Of a stretch of DNA of 64,000 bases, positions 7,398 to 16,233 are shown piece by piece; the first letter of the stretch is position 1; each line of letters starts with the position of its first letter. This stretch comes from Streptomyces sp. 378. Lineage in GTDB: Bacteria; Actinomycetota; Actinomycetes; Streptomycetales; Streptomycetaceae. The translations under genes were made by a program, and so were the position numbers. Location of the stretch: the NCBI RefSeq assembly GCF_030124145.1, contig NZ_JASKMS010000030.1:1-64000 (forward strand), in the 5' to 3' direction. The notes under the pieces are model-generated. The model worked only from the letters and a program-made list of their open reading frames with translations. It made no database searches and was not told where the DNA came from.

Positions 7398-8735
7398 TTG
7401 ACTACGACCTCCGCCCGGATCACCGCCGTCGACACCTACGACATCCGCTTCCCCACCTCGCGGGAACTGGACGGCTCCGACGCGATGAACCCGGACCCCG
7501 ACTACTCCGCCGCCTACGTCGTGCTGCGCACGGACGCGGTCGACGGGCACGAGGGACACGGCTTCACCTTCACCATCGGACGCGGCAACGACGTCCAGGT
7601 CGCCGCGATCGGCGCCCTGCGGCCCCACCTCGTGGGCCGCTCCGTGGAGGAGTTGTGCGCCGACCCGGGCTCGATCAGCCGTGACCTGATCGGGGACAGC
7701 CAGCTGCGCTGGCTGGGCCCCGAGAAGGGCGTGATGCACATGGCCATCGGCGCCGTCGTCAACGCGGTGTGGGACCTGGCCGCCAAGCGCGCCGGACAGC
7801 CCCTGTGGCGACTGCTCGCCCACGCCGACCCCGAGTGGCTGGTCTCCCAGGTCGACTTCCGCTACATCGCCGACGCCCTCACCCCCGAGGACGCCCTCCA
7901 ACTGCTGCGCGAGGGCCGCACCGGGCTCGCGGAGCGAGAGGCCCACCTCCTGGAGCGCGGCTACCCCGGCTACACCACCTCTCCGGGCTGGCTCGGCTAC
8001 TCCGACGAGAAGCTCACCCTGCTGGCCAAGCAGGCCGTAGCCGACGGCTTCACCCAGATCAAGCTCAAGGTCGGCGCCGACCTCGCCGACGACGTCCGCC
8101 GGATGCGCACCGCCCGCGCCGCCGTCGGCGAGGACATCCGCATCGCCATCGACGCCAACCAGCGCTGGAACGTTGGTGAGGCGGTCGAGTGGACCAACGC
8201 GCTCGCCGAGTTCGCCCCGTACTGGATCGAGGAGCCCACCAGCCCCGACGACATCCTCGGCCACGCCGCCATCCGCCGGGGCGTCGCCCCCGTGAAGGTC
8301 GCCACCGGTGAACACGTGCAGAACCGCATCATCTTCAAGCAACTCCTCCAGGCCGACGCCATCGACGTGCTGCAGATCGACGCGGCCCGGGTCGGAGGGG
8401 TCAACGAGAACCTCGCGATCCTGCTGCTCGCCGCGAAGTTCGGGGTGCCGGTCTGCCCGCACGCCGGCGGAGTGGGCCTGTGCGAGCTGGTGCAGCACCT
8501 GTCGATGTTCGACTACCTGGCGCTGTCCGGCACGACCGAGAATCGCGTCATCGAGTTCGTCGACCACCTCCATGAGCACTTCACCGAGCCCGTGGTGATG
8601 CGCGACGGTCACTACACGGCGCCGCTGACCCCGGGATTCTCCGCCACCATGCACCCCGAGTCCCTTGCCGAATACCGTTACCCGGACGGCGCCTTCTGGG
8701 CCGCCGACCTCGCTGGACGGGAGGACGTGGCATGA
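7398..8735 (+). CDS. L-fuconate dehydratase (enolase superfamily)
   Basis: A 445-residue mandelate-racemase/enolase superfamily enzyme very like L-fuconate dehydratase: L-fuconate to 2-keto-3-deoxy-L-fuconate, Mg-dependent. Family hallmarks are RFPTSRELDGSDAMNPDPDY at the N-terminus and the KxK base in IKLKVGAD. Metal ligands are D in IAIDANQRW, E in WIEEPTSPDD and E in VATGEHVQN; the catalytic His is in CPHAGGVGLCE. The nearest relatives include human ENOSF1. I prefer TTG 7398 behind AGGCAGGA. A GTG at 7380 overlapping the previous stop would add six residues and fits the overlap pattern of this operon. It overlaps the SDR gene by ATGA. This is the strongest single marker that the locus handles L-fucose. 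Confidence 0.92.
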   Translation: MTTTSARITAVDTYDIRFPTSRELDGSDAMNPDPDYSAAYVVLRTDAVDGHEGHGFTFTIGRGNDVQVAAIGALRPHLVGRSVEELCADPGSISRDLIGDSQLRWLGPEKGVMHMAIGAVVNAVWDLAAKRAGQPLWRLLAHADPEWLVSQVDFRYIADALTPEDALQLLREGRTGLAEREAHLLERGYPGYTTSPGWLGYSDEKLTLLAKQAVADGFTQIKLKVGADLADDVRRMRTARAAVGEDIRIAIDANQRWNVGEAVEWTNALAEFAPYWIEEPTSPDDILGHAAIRRGVAPVKVATGEHVQNRIIFKQLLQADAIDVLQIDAARVGGVNENLAILLLAAKFGVPVCPHAGGVGLCELVQHLSMFDYLALSGTTENRVIEFVDHLHEHFTEPVVMRDGHYTAPLTPGFSATMHPESLAEYRYPDGAFWAADLAGREDVA

Positions 8736-9490
8736 CCGGCCTGTCAGGGCTCAGGGCCGTCGTGACCGGGGGCGCGTCCGGCATCGGGCTCGCCACGGCC
8801 CGCGCACTGGCGGCCCAGGGCGCGGCGGTCGCCGTGCTCGACCTCGACCCGGGCGGCGTCAGCGAACCGCTGCTCGGCCTCCAGACCGACGTCAGCGACG
8901 ACGCCTCCGTGCGCGCCGCCGTGGGCACGGCGGCCGATCGGCTCGGCGGCATCGACATCCTGGTCAACAACGCGGGCATCGGCGCGGCGGGCACCGTCGA
9001 GGACAACTCCGACGAGCAGTGGCACCGGGTCCTGGACGTCAACGTCCTCGGCATCGTCCGCACCACCCGTGCCGCCCTGCCCCACCTACGCCGGTCCGCG
9101 CACGCGTCCGTCGTCAACACCTGCTCCATCGCGGCCACCGCCGGACTGCCGCAGCGCGCCCTGTACTCCGCCAGCAAGGGCGCCGTGCTGTCGCTGACCC
9201 TGGCCATGGCTGCCGACCACGTCCGCGAGGGCATCCGTGTCAACTGCGTCAACCCCGGCACCGCCGACACCCCCTGGGTGGCCCGGCTGCTGGACGCGGC
9301 CGACGATCCCGAGGCGGAGCGCGCGGCCCTCAACGCCCGCCAGCCCATGGGCCGCCTGGTGACCGCGGATGAGGTCGCGGCCGCCATCGTCTACCTGGCC
9401 GGTCCGGCCGCGGCGTCCGTCACCGGCACCGCGCTCGCGGTGGACGGCGGCATGCAGGGACTGCGGCTGCGCCCGGTGGACCGGCCTTGA
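8732..9490 (+). CDS. Short-chain dehydrogenase (2-keto-3-deoxy-L-fuconate dehydrogenase candidate)
   Basis: A 252-residue classical SDR. The NAD(P) glycine motif is TGGASGIGLA (about residue 11), followed by NNAG, a catalytic Ser region in NTCSIAAT, and YSASKGA giving the Tyr-x3-Lys pair. The C-terminal TGTALAVDGGM is standard. In the fucose pathway this step oxidises the C4 hydroxyl of 2-keto-3-deoxy-L-fuconate to the 2,4-diketo acid, the substrate of the FAH-family enzyme. It starts within the last codon of the dehydratase gene (ATGA) and overlaps the next gene by TTGA. SDR specificity cannot be read from sequence; the assignment comes from the operon. Confidence 0.85.
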   Translation: MTGLSGLRAVVTGGASGIGLATARALAAQGAAVAVLDLDPGGVSEPLLGLQTDVSDDASVRAAVGTAADRLGGIDILVNNAGIGAAGTVEDNSDEQWHRVLDVNVLGIVRTTRAALPHLRRSAHASVVNTCSIAATAGLPQRALYSASKGAVLSLTLAMAADHVREGIRVNCVNPGTADTPWVARLLDAADDPEAERAALNARQPMGRLVTADEVAAAIVYLAGPAAASVTGTALAVDGGMQGLRLRPVDRP

Positions 9491-10533
9491 GGACCACCAC
9501 GCTGGGCGGTGGCGCCGTACCGGTCTCGGAACTGGCGCTGGGCTGTGCCGCGCTCGGCAACCTCTTCCACCCGGTCACCGAAGAGGCAGCCCACGCCACG
9601 GTGGAGGCGGCCTGGGAGGCCGGCATCCGCACCTTCGACACGGCGCCCCACTACGGTCTCGGCCTGTCGGAACGGCGGCTCGGTGCCGCGCTGCGCGAGC
9701 GCCCCCGTGACACCTACACCCTCTCCACCAAGGTGGGCCGGCTTCTCGTGCCGAACCCGGACGGCGGCGCCGGCGACGACCTCGCGAACGGCTTCTCCGT
9801 CCCGGCAACCCACCGCAGAGTCTGGGACTTCAGCGCCGACGGAGTGCTGCGCTCCCTGGAAGCAAGCCTGGAACGCCTCGGCCTCGACCGTGTCGACGTC
9901 GCTCTGCTGCACGACCCGGACGGCCACGCCGACCAGGCGCTGCGCGAGGCGTACCCGGCGCTGGAGCGGCTGCGTTCCGAGGGCGTGATCGGCGCGATCG
10001 GCATCGGGATGAACCAGTCCGCGCTGCCCGCCCGGTTCGTGCGCGAGACCGACATCGACGTGGTGCTGCTGGCCGGCCGCTACACCCTCCTGGAACAGGG
10101 CTCGCTCACCGAACTGCTCCCGGAGGCGGCCGCCCGCGGCCGCAGCGTGGTCATCGGCGGGGTGTTCAACTCCGGGCTGCTGACGGCCCCCCGGCCCGGC
10201 GCCACGTACGACTACGCACCCGCTCCGCAGCCGGTCCTTGATCGTGCGCTGCGGCTGCTCGCGGTCTGCGAACGCCATGAGGTGCCGCTGCGTGCTGCCG
10301 CGCTGCGCTTCCCGTTCGGCCATCGCGCGGTCGCGAGTGTCCTGACCGGCGCGCGCACTCCCGGGGAGGTGCGCGACACGGTGGAGCAGCTGCGGCGCCC
10401 GATTCCGGACGCCCTGTGGGAGGAACTGCGCGCCGAGGGCCTGCTGGACCCGGACACCCCCGTCCCCGCAACCGCACAGGTCGGCAAAGCCGCGCCGACC
10501 GGGGAAGCCATGCCGTCGAAGGAGCCGTCATGA
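9487..10533 (+). CDS. Aldo/keto reductase (L-fucose dehydrogenase candidate)
   Basis: A 348-residue aldo/keto reductase of the D-threo-aldose 1-dehydrogenase type. The catalytic residues are visible as Asp and Tyr in FDTAPHYGLGLSE, Lys in LSTKVGR and His in VALLHDPDGH. NAD(P)-binding residues lie in the C-terminal third around GARTPGEV. Members oxidise L-fucose to L-fuconolactone, the entry step of the pathway. It begins with TTG 9487 overlapping the SDR stop, and its own stop overlaps the mutarotase start by ATGA. A tail of about 25 residues after LLDPDTPVPA looks disordered. The NAD versus NADP preference is not clear. Confidence 0.85.
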   Translation: MRTTTLGGGAVPVSELALGCAALGNLFHPVTEEAAHATVEAAWEAGIRTFDTAPHYGLGLSERRLGAALRERPRDTYTLSTKVGRLLVPNPDGGAGDDLANGFSVPATHRRVWDFSADGVLRSLEASLERLGLDRVDVALLHDPDGHADQALREAYPALERLRSEGVIGAIGIGMNQSALPARFVRETDIDVVLLAGRYTLLEQGSLTELLPEAAARGRSVVIGGVFNSGLLTAPRPGATYDYAPAPQPVLDRALRLLAVCERHEVPLRAAALRFPFGHRAVASVLTGARTPGEVRDTVEQLRRPIPDALWEELRAEGLLDPDTPVPATAQVGKAAPTGEAMPSKEPS

Positions 10534-10895
10534 GGGTCGCCCTGCACACCAAGGTCCGCGCCGACCGCATCGAGGAGTACGAGGCCGCGCACCGGGAGGT
10601 GCCCGAGGAACTCACCGCCGCCATCCGCGCCGCGGGAGTGCGGGAATGGACGATCTGGCGCAGCGGCACGGACCTGTTCCACGTGCTGGAGGTCGAGGAC
10701 TACCCGGCGATGATCGCCGAACTCGACAAGCTGCCCGTCAACATCGCCTGGCAGGCCCGGATGGCCGACCTGCTCGACGTCGCCCACGACTACTCCGCGC
10801 AGGGCGCGGACGCCTCACTGCCGGTGGTGTGGCAACTGTACGACCTGTCCGTCCCCGCACGGCCGGCCCCGCCCCAGGAAACCCCATGCGCATAG
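10530..10895 (+). CDS. L-rhamnose mutarotase family protein (probable L-fucose mutarotase)
   Basis: A 121-residue RhaM-family protein (dimeric alpha/beta barrel fold). Characteristic segments are RIEEYEAAHREVPEEL, the active-site strand REWTIWRSGTDLFHVLEVED with Tyr/Trp and His, and the C-terminal LPVVWQLYDL. It interconverts sugar anomers, speeding delivery of the correct anomer to the dehydrogenase upstream. It starts at ATG 10530 in an ATGA overlap with the aldo/keto reductase. Its C-terminus (ETPCA) is read from the sequence that also contains the lutA start. A lactonase gene would be expected near here but is absent from the operon. Confidence 0.85.
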   Translation: MRVALHTKVRADRIEEYEAAHREVPEELTAAIRAAGVREWTIWRSGTDLFHVLEVEDYPAMIAELDKLPVNIAWQARMADLLDVAHDYSAQGADASLPVVWQLYDLSVPARPAPPQETPCA

Positions 10896-11626
10896 CCCTC
10901 TTCATCACCTGCTTCAACGACACCATGTTCCCCCGCACCGGCCGCGCCGTGACCGAACTGCTGGAGCGCCTCGGCCACACGGTGGAGTTCCCGCAGGGCC
11001 AGACCTGCTGCGGCCAGATGCACTTCAACACCGGCTACCGTCCCGAGACGCTGCCCATGGTGCGCCGCTTCGCCGAGGTCTTCGCAGGCTACGACGCCGT
11101 CGTCGCCCCCTCCGGGTCCTGCGCGGGCATGGTGCGCGACCACCACCGTGTGGTGGCCGCCCAGTACGGCGACGCCGCGCTCGCCGAGGCGGTCGAGCAC
11201 GTGGTCCCGACGGTGTACGAGCTGTCGGAACTCCTCGTCGACGTCCTCGGCGTCACCGATGTCGGCGCGTACTTCCCCCACCGCGTCACCTACCACCCGA
11301 CCTGCCACTCGCTGCGCATGCTGCGCGTCGGCGACCGGCCGCTGAAACTGCTGCGCGCAGTGAAGGGCATCGACCTCGTCGAACTGCCCGCCGCCGAGTC
11401 CTGCTGCGGCTTCGGCGGCACCTTCGCCCTGAAGAACGCGGAAGTCTCCAACGCGATGCTGGCCGACAAGATGCGCCATGTGCAGGACACCGGCGCGGAG
11501 ATCCTGTGCGCGGGTGACAACTCTTGCCTCACCCACATCGGCGGCGGCCTGTCCCGGCTGCGTACCGGCGTCGGCACGATGCACCTGGCCGAGATCCTGG
11601 CCTCCACGGAAGGGGACGTACGGTGA
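10886..11626 (+). CDS. lutA: L-lactate utilisation protein LutA (CCG-domain Fe-S protein)
   Basis: A 246-residue protein with two CCG (DUF224) cysteine-rich domains, the first with GQTCCGQMHFNTGY and the second with YHPTCHSLR and ESCCGFGGTFA. LutABC together oxidise L-lactate to pyruvate in the cytoplasm with Fe-S centres. Here the L-lactate would come from cleavage of the diketo-fuconate. The start ATG 10886 lies inside the mutarotase 3' end (10-base overlap) behind AGGAAA. It overlaps lutB by GTGA. The junction around the start, CAGGAAACCCCATGCGCATAGC, is mirrored in the remnant at 19823-19844. Confidence 0.92.
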   Translation: MRIALFITCFNDTMFPRTGRAVTELLERLGHTVEFPQGQTCCGQMHFNTGYRPETLPMVRRFAEVFAGYDAVVAPSGSCAGMVRDHHRVVAAQYGDAALAEAVEHVVPTVYELSELLVDVLGVTDVGAYFPHRVTYHPTCHSLRMLRVGDRPLKLLRAVKGIDLVELPAAESCCGFGGTFALKNAEVSNAMLADKMRHVQDTGAEILCAGDNSCLTHIGGGLSRLRTGVGTMHLAEILASTEGDVR

Positions 11627-13116
11627 GCGGCGCCGACAACGTCGTATGGCTGGGTGCCCCGGCCTTCCCCGAGGCGGCGCGCACCGCGCTCGCCGACACC
11701 CGGCTGAGGGCGAACCTGCGCCGCGCGACCGGCACCATCCGGGACAAGCGGCTGGCGGCCGCCGCCGAACTGGAGGACTGGGAGGAACTGCGGGAGACGG
11801 CCGCGGCGATCAAACGGCAGACCCTGCGCCACCTCGACCACCATCTCCTGCGTCTGGAGAAGGCGGTGACCGCCGCGGGGGGAGTGGTTCACTGGGCGTC
11901 GGACGCCGCCGACGCCAACCGCATCGTGACCGCCCTGGTGAAGGCGACCGGCGAGGACGAGGTCGTCAAGGTCAAGTCGATGGCGACCCAGGAGATCGGT
12001 CTCAACGAGGCGCTCGCGGACGCGGGCATCCGTGCCTACGAGACCGATCTAGCGGAACTCATCGTGCAGTTGGGCGGCGACCGCCCGTCGCACATCCTCG
12101 TGCCCGCCATCCACCGGGGCCGCTCCGAGATCCGGGAGATCTTCCGCCGGGAGATGGGGGAGTGGGGCAGGCCCGCCCCCGAGGGCCTCACCGACGAGCC
12201 CCGCCACCTCGCCGAGGCGGCCCGGCTCCATCTGCGGGAGAAGTTCCTGCGGGCCAAGGTCGCCGTCTCCGGCGCCAACTTCGCGGCCGCCGACACCGGA
12301 ACGGTGGCGGTCGTGGAGTCGGAGGGCAACGGGCGGATGTGCCTGACCCTGCCCGAGACCCTGATCACCGTCATGGGCATCGAGAAGGTCCTGCCGTCCT
12401 TCGCCGACCTGGACGTGTTTCTCCAGCTCCTGCCCCGCTCGTCCACCGGCGAGCGGATGAACCCGTACACCTCGCTGTGGACCGGCGTCACCGAAGGCGA
12501 CGGTCCCCGGAACTTCCACCTGGTGCTGCTCGACAACGGCCGCACCGCCACCCTCGCCGACGAGGTGGGCCGCCAGGCCCTCGCCTGCATCCGCTGCTCG
12601 GCGTGCCTCAATGTCTGCCCGGTGTACGAGCGCACGGGGGGCCATGCCTACGGCTCGGTCTATCCTGGGCCGATCGGCGCCGTCCTGACCCCGCAGCTCG
12701 TCGGCGTCGGGAACGCGGCCTCGCTGCCCTTCGCCTCGACGCTGTGCGGCGCCTGTTACGACGCCTGCCCCGTGAAGATCAACATTCCCGAGGTGCTGGT
12801 CCATCTGCGCGCCGAGGCCGTGGAGGCCAAACGCCGGGACCGGCTGCTCCCCACAACCGAGGCACTCGCCATGAAGGCCGCGGGCGCCGTCCTGGGCTCA
12901 CCGCGGCGGCTGGCCGCCGTACAGCGGCTGGCCGCCGTGGTAGCCAGGCTGGTGTCCCGTGACGGCCGGATCGGCGTCCTGCCCGGTCCGTTCGCCCGCT
13001 GGTCCGGCACCCGGGACACCCCGGCGCCGGCCCGTGAGTCCCTGCGCGCCTGGTGGCGCCGTACGCGACCACCCGCGACCGCAGACAGCCGTACTGCGGC
13101 GGAGAGGAAGGGATGA
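11623..13116 (+). CDS. lutB: L-lactate utilisation protein LutB (LUD and ferredoxin domains)
   Basis: A 497-residue iron-sulfur protein. Residues about 60-300 form the LUD domain (VKVKSMATQEIGLNEAL, GANFAAADTGTV). Residues about 310-400 carry two 4Fe-4S cysteine sets, CIRCSACLNVCPVY and CGACYDACPVKINIPEV. A basic C-terminal tail of about 90 residues follows. It is the central electron-transfer subunit of the LutABC lactate oxidation complex. GTG 11623 overlaps the lutA stop and follows AAGGGGA. The stop overlaps lutC by ATGA. Length and domain order match the family. Confidence 0.92.
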   Translation: MSGADNVVWLGAPAFPEAARTALADTRLRANLRRATGTIRDKRLAAAAELEDWEELRETAAAIKRQTLRHLDHHLLRLEKAVTAAGGVVHWASDAADANRIVTALVKATGEDEVVKVKSMATQEIGLNEALADAGIRAYETDLAELIVQLGGDRPSHILVPAIHRGRSEIREIFRREMGEWGRPAPEGLTDEPRHLAEAARLHLREKFLRAKVAVSGANFAAADTGTVAVVESEGNGRMCLTLPETLITVMGIEKVLPSFADLDVFLQLLPRSSTGERMNPYTSLWTGVTEGDGPRNFHLVLLDNGRTATLADEVGRQALACIRCSACLNVCPVYERTGGHAYGSVYPGPIGAVLTPQLVGVGNAASLPFASTLCGACYDACPVKINIPEVLVHLRAEAVEAKRRDRLLPTTEALAMKAAGAVLGSPRRLAAVQRLAAVVARLVSRDGRIGVLPGPFARWSGTRDTPAPARESLRAWWRRTRPPATADSRTAAERKG

Positions 13117-13754
13117 CGATGAACGGCCGCGAGACCGTCCTGAGCGCGGTCGAAGGAGCGCTGTCCGGCGTGCCGGATTCCGAGAGTCCCGACGACGCGT
13201 CTCCCTCGCACGGTCCCCGCGCCGACCACGCGGGACCGGACGTCGTCGGGCTGTTCGCCGAGCGTGCCGCCGAGTACCGCGCCACGGTGGTCCGGGTGCC
13301 GCCGGCCGACGCCGCGGCGACGGTCGGTCGCGCGCTGGCCCGCACCGGAGCACGGTCCCTGGTGATGCCGCCCGGGCTTCCCGAGGACCTGGTCCCGGAG
13401 GGGCCCTGGTCCCTGCTGACGGACGTCCCGCCGCTGACCGTCGGACGGCTCGACGCGGCGGACGCCGTGGTCACCACCGTCGCCGCCGCCATCGCCGTCA
13501 CCGGGACCGTGGCCCTCGACCACGGGCCGGGGCAGGGGCGGCGGGTCCTGACCCTGCTTCCTGACCAGCACATCTGCGTGGTCCGGGCGAACCAGATCGC
13601 TCCCGACGTACCCGAGGCACTGCGTCTGCTCGACCCCTACCGTCCGCTGACGCTGATTTCCGGCCCCTCGGCCACCAGCGACATCGAACTGGACCGTGTC
13701 GAGGGCGTGCACGGGCCCAGGACTCTCGACATCGTCGTGGTGGAGGACGCGTAG
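13113..13754 (+). CDS. lutC: L-lactate utilisation protein LutC (LUD domain)
   Basis: A 213-residue single LUD-domain protein, the third part of the lactate oxidation system. The core includes AADAVVTTVAAAIAVTGTVALDHGPG, a long glycine/alanine strand-turn typical of the family, and the C-terminal GPSATSDIELDRVEGVHGPR. ATG 13113 overlaps the lutB stop; ATG 13119 six bases later has more usual spacing from GGAGAGGA and could be the real start. It is the last gene of the operon, followed 25 bases later by a perfect 14-bp hairpin. Confidence 0.9.
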   Translation: MTMNGRETVLSAVEGALSGVPDSESPDDASPSHGPRADHAGPDVVGLFAERAAEYRATVVRVPPADAAATVGRALARTGARSLVMPPGLPEDLVPEGPWSLLTDVPPLTVGRLDAADAVVTTVAAAIAVTGTVALDHGPGQGRRVLTLLPDQHICVVRANQIAPDVPEALRLLDPYRPLTLISGPSATSDIELDRVEGVHGPRTLDIVVVEDA

Positions 13755-13778
13755 CCGAGGGCGCCGTGACCGTCCGGC

Positions 13779-13810
13779 TTCACAGCGCGGCCCGGTGGCC
13801 GCGCTGTGAA
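13779..13810. terminator. Operon terminator after lutC
   Basis: TTCACAGCGCGGCC (13779-13792), loop CGGT, GGCCGCGCTGTGAA (13797-13810): a perfect 14-bp stem with a tetraloop. It lies 25 bases after the lutC stop and has no U-tract, as usual for streptomycete terminators. It also lies at the 3' end of the decayed minus-strand gene that follows. Confidence 0.8.
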
Positions 13811-13849
13811 GGTGCTCGCTTCTTCCTCTGACCAGACCTCGACAGATCC

Positions 13850-14088
13850 CATGACTGTCGCCCCGGCATCCCCACGGTCATCCCGCCGCCGTTGAGGTCG
13901 GACCAGTTCAGACCGTCCGCGCTGTGCGAGAAGTAGATCTGCTGACCGGTCGCCCCGTCCCCGAAGTGCGCCATCAGGTAGCCGGGATCGGCGGCGGAGG
14001 CCCGCTCGCGCACGGTCAGGGCTTGGGCGGTGAACAGCAGTCAGGCGGCGACGAGTATCGCCGACAGCCGTGCGAGAACAGCGGACAC
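13850..14088 (-). pseudogene. Decayed secreted glycosidase-like gene fragment
   Basis: Reading from GTG 14088, a signal-peptide-like start (SAVLARLSAILVAA) is interrupted by TGA and then continues LLFTAQALTVRERASAADPG. This leads into YLMAHFGDGATGQQIYFSHS and ADGLNWSDLNGG, the opening blade of GH43-like five-bladed propeller proteins. Homology fades after about residue 60, where a full enzyme would have several hundred more. Both the stop and the truncation mark it as a pseudogene. It once encoded a secreted enzyme beside the fucosidase, suggesting the locus carried more glycan-cleaving genes. The exact family is uncertain. Confidence 0.55.
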
Positions 14089-14189
14089 GTACGTTCCCTG
14101 TCTTTCCGCGGGGGCCTCGATGAGAGTGAAAGTCTCGAGGGGAGCCCGTCGAAGTACGGCAGGGAACTGATGGGCAGGCACGCGTGCGT

Positions 14190-14229
14190 TCTGCGGGCGC
14201 GGGGCGGCCAAGCGCCCCGCGCCCGCAGA
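14190..14229. terminator. Terminator of the fucosidase gene
   Basis: TCTGCGGGCGCGGGGCG (14190-14206), loop GCCAAG, CGCCCCGCGCCCGCAGA (14213-14229): a perfect 17-bp stem located 57 bases after the minus-strand fucosidase stop. It is very stable and probably a strong factor-independent terminator. Confidence 0.8.
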
Positions 14230-14286
14230 GGACCGTCACCGCCGCTCCTCACCACAGGTCGAGGAGGAAAGGGACGGAGGGCAGGG

Positions 14287-16233
14287 TCAGGAGGGGATGA
14301 TCCGCCATTGCTGGTGGGTCTGTGACGTGTAGGGCTGCTGCTCGACAGCGGCTCCGTTGGTGGTGCTGCCCTCGTCCACGGCGAGCGAGAGCCCGCTGTA
14401 GCGGTTGATGAGGAAGTAGTGCCCGTCACCGGTGGGGGTGACGGCCCAGTGCTGTTGGGGGGCGCTGGCGTCCCGCCAGATGCCGGCGGTGCCCCCGTCC
14501 GCGCGGGAGAGACCCGCGATCTCCAGGAGCTTGCCGCTGCCCACACCCTTGATCTTGTAGTAGCCGTCGCCGGTCTTGACGAAGGTCCACTTCTGGTTCG
14601 TCTGGTCGAGTGAGGGCCACTGCTGGACCGCGGTGCCGTCGGTGGTGCGCCTGCCCACCACGTCGGCGCTCTGGCCGCTGTGCCGGGCGACCAGGCGGTA
14701 GACGGTGGCATCGCCGGGCAGTGTGGTGGACACCAGTGCCGGCTTGACCGAGCGGCCGCCGATCCTGACGCCGCTGACGTTGGCGTAGCCGCCGGTGGCC
14801 GCGTTGACCTGGATCCGTACGAAGCCCACGTTCCGGTTGGGCCACTCGACCAGCTTGGTCTTGCGGTTGCCGGCCCAGGTGCCGGTGGCGACCTGGGTGA
14901 AGGTGACACCGTCGGTGCTGGTCAGAATGGTGTACGAGGTGATGTCGCCGTCGGTCGCGTCGGTGCGGTTCCACTGCTTGGGCAGGTACTCCAGGGTGGA
15001 GACGTTGCTCCACACGCCGCCCAGGTCGATGGTGATGGACTGTGGCAGCGGCAGGCTCCAGGTCGACCAGCAGGTTTCGTAGCGGACGTCGCTGAGTCCG
15101 TCGATGGCGTGGAGCGGTCCCTCGCCAGTGTGGAAGCCGGTGGCGTACGCGCTGACCGGTGTGACGGGGTGCTCGGCGCGCAGTAGCTGGGCGGGGAGCG
15201 GCGGCCGGGAGGTGTTCGGGCTCCAGGCCGCGCCGACCTCGGCGAGCCGGTTGACGACGTTGGTGTCCAGCAGGCCGTTGCGGTTGGGCGGGCAGTTGAG
15301 GATGAACGAGGTGTACTTCGGCTCCAGGTCGGCCAGGTGCGACAGGATCGCGGCCTTGCTCATGAGTCCCTCGGTCGGAGTGGAGGGGTGCCAGAACCAG
15401 CCGTTGCTGATCGTCTGCCCCTGCATTCCGGCATAGGTGTTGCCCGCCGGTGCCGTGACCCCCAACGGCTCCTCGAAGAAGATCGCGTCGCTGAGGAAGG
15501 GCTCCGACAGTCCGCCGATGTCGATCATGACGCAGTCCGGCTGCAGCTGCTTCACCAGCGAACGGATCCTCTGGTAGGAGACGGCCTGCTGCCCCATCTG
15601 CCATGCGTAACCGTCAGTCATGAACATGTCGATGGTGCCGTAGTTGGTGAGCAGCTCGCGTATCTGACCGAGGATGAAGGTCATGTCGTCGGGCTGGATG
15701 GCATCGGTGATTTCGAGCCCGGTCACCTTGTGCCGGCTCTCCCATGCCTCGACGCCGAAGGTGCGGTCCCAGATCGAGTAGTAGAACCCGACCTTCAGCC
15801 CTTTCGCCCGGAAGGCGTCGCAGTACGCCTGGACGACGTCGTGCTTGTAGGAGCTGTTCGCGACGTTCTGGGTGCCAAAGGCGCTCGGCCACAGGGCGAA
15901 GCCGTCGTGGTGCTTGGTGGTCAGGATGCCGTAGCTCATCTTCGCGGCGACCGCCGCGTCGGCCCACTGCGCGCAGTTGACGCTCGGGGGAGCGAAGAGG
16001 GTGGGGCTCTGGTTGGGTTCGGCCCACTCCTGGTTCGTGAAGGTGCCCAGGCTGAAGTGGTTGAACATGCCGAACCGCATGTCGACCATCTTGCTCAGGT
16101 TGGTCTGTGTGTCCGCGGCGGCCGCCTGCGGCAGAAGGCCGGAGAAGCCGGGGACGATCGGTAGGGCGGTCGCGGCGGTCGCGGCACCCGCGGCGCCGAG
16201 AAACGTGCGGCGATTCATTCGTGATGAGGACAT
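14287..16233 (-). CDS. Secreted GH29 alpha-L-fucosidase with F5/8C and ricin-type domains
   Basis: A 648-residue exported enzyme. A Tat signal (MNRRTFLGAAGAATAA) opens it. Residues about 45-350 form the GH29 catalytic barrel: RFGMFNHFSLGTF, KHHDGFALWPS, FYYSIWD and the nucleophile region MFMTDGYAWQ, where Asp is the likely nucleophile. An F5/8 type C module follows (residues about 375-515). A C-terminal ricin-type beta-trefoil has QQW and QKW repeats. It would release L-fucose from glycans outside the cell, feeding the importer and operon upstream. I choose ATG 16233 behind CAGGAG; the frame is open 96 bases further but without a ribosome site. A GntR-type palindrome lies about 280 bases upstream. 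Confidence 0.92.
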   Translation of the reverse strand: MSSSRMNRRTFLGAAGAATAATALPIVPGFSGLLPQAAAADTQTNLSKMVDMRFGMFNHFSLGTFTNQEWAEPNQSPTLFAPPSVNCAQWADAAVAAKMSYGILTTKHHDGFALWPSAFGTQNVANSSYKHDVVQAYCDAFRAKGLKVGFYYSIWDRTFGVEAWESRHKVTGLEITDAIQPDDMTFILGQIRELLTNYGTIDMFMTDGYAWQMGQQAVSYQRIRSLVKQLQPDCVMIDIGGLSEPFLSDAIFFEEPLGVTAPAGNTYAGMQGQTISNGWFWHPSTPTEGLMSKAAILSHLADLEPKYTSFILNCPPNRNGLLDTNVVNRLAEVGAAWSPNTSRPPLPAQLLRAEHPVTPVSAYATGFHTGEGPLHAIDGLSDVRYETCWSTWSLPLPQSITIDLGGVWSNVSTLEYLPKQWNRTDATDGDITSYTILTSTDGVTFTQVATGTWAGNRKTKLVEWPNRNVGFVRIQVNAATGGYANVSGVRIGGRSVKPALVSTTLPGDATVYRLVARHSGQSADVVGRRTTDGTAVQQWPSLDQTNQKWTFVKTGDGYYKIKGVGSGKLLEIAGLSRADGGTAGIWRDASAPQQHWAVTPTGDGHYFLINRYSGLSLAVDEGSTTNGAAVEQQPYTSQTHQQWRIIPS

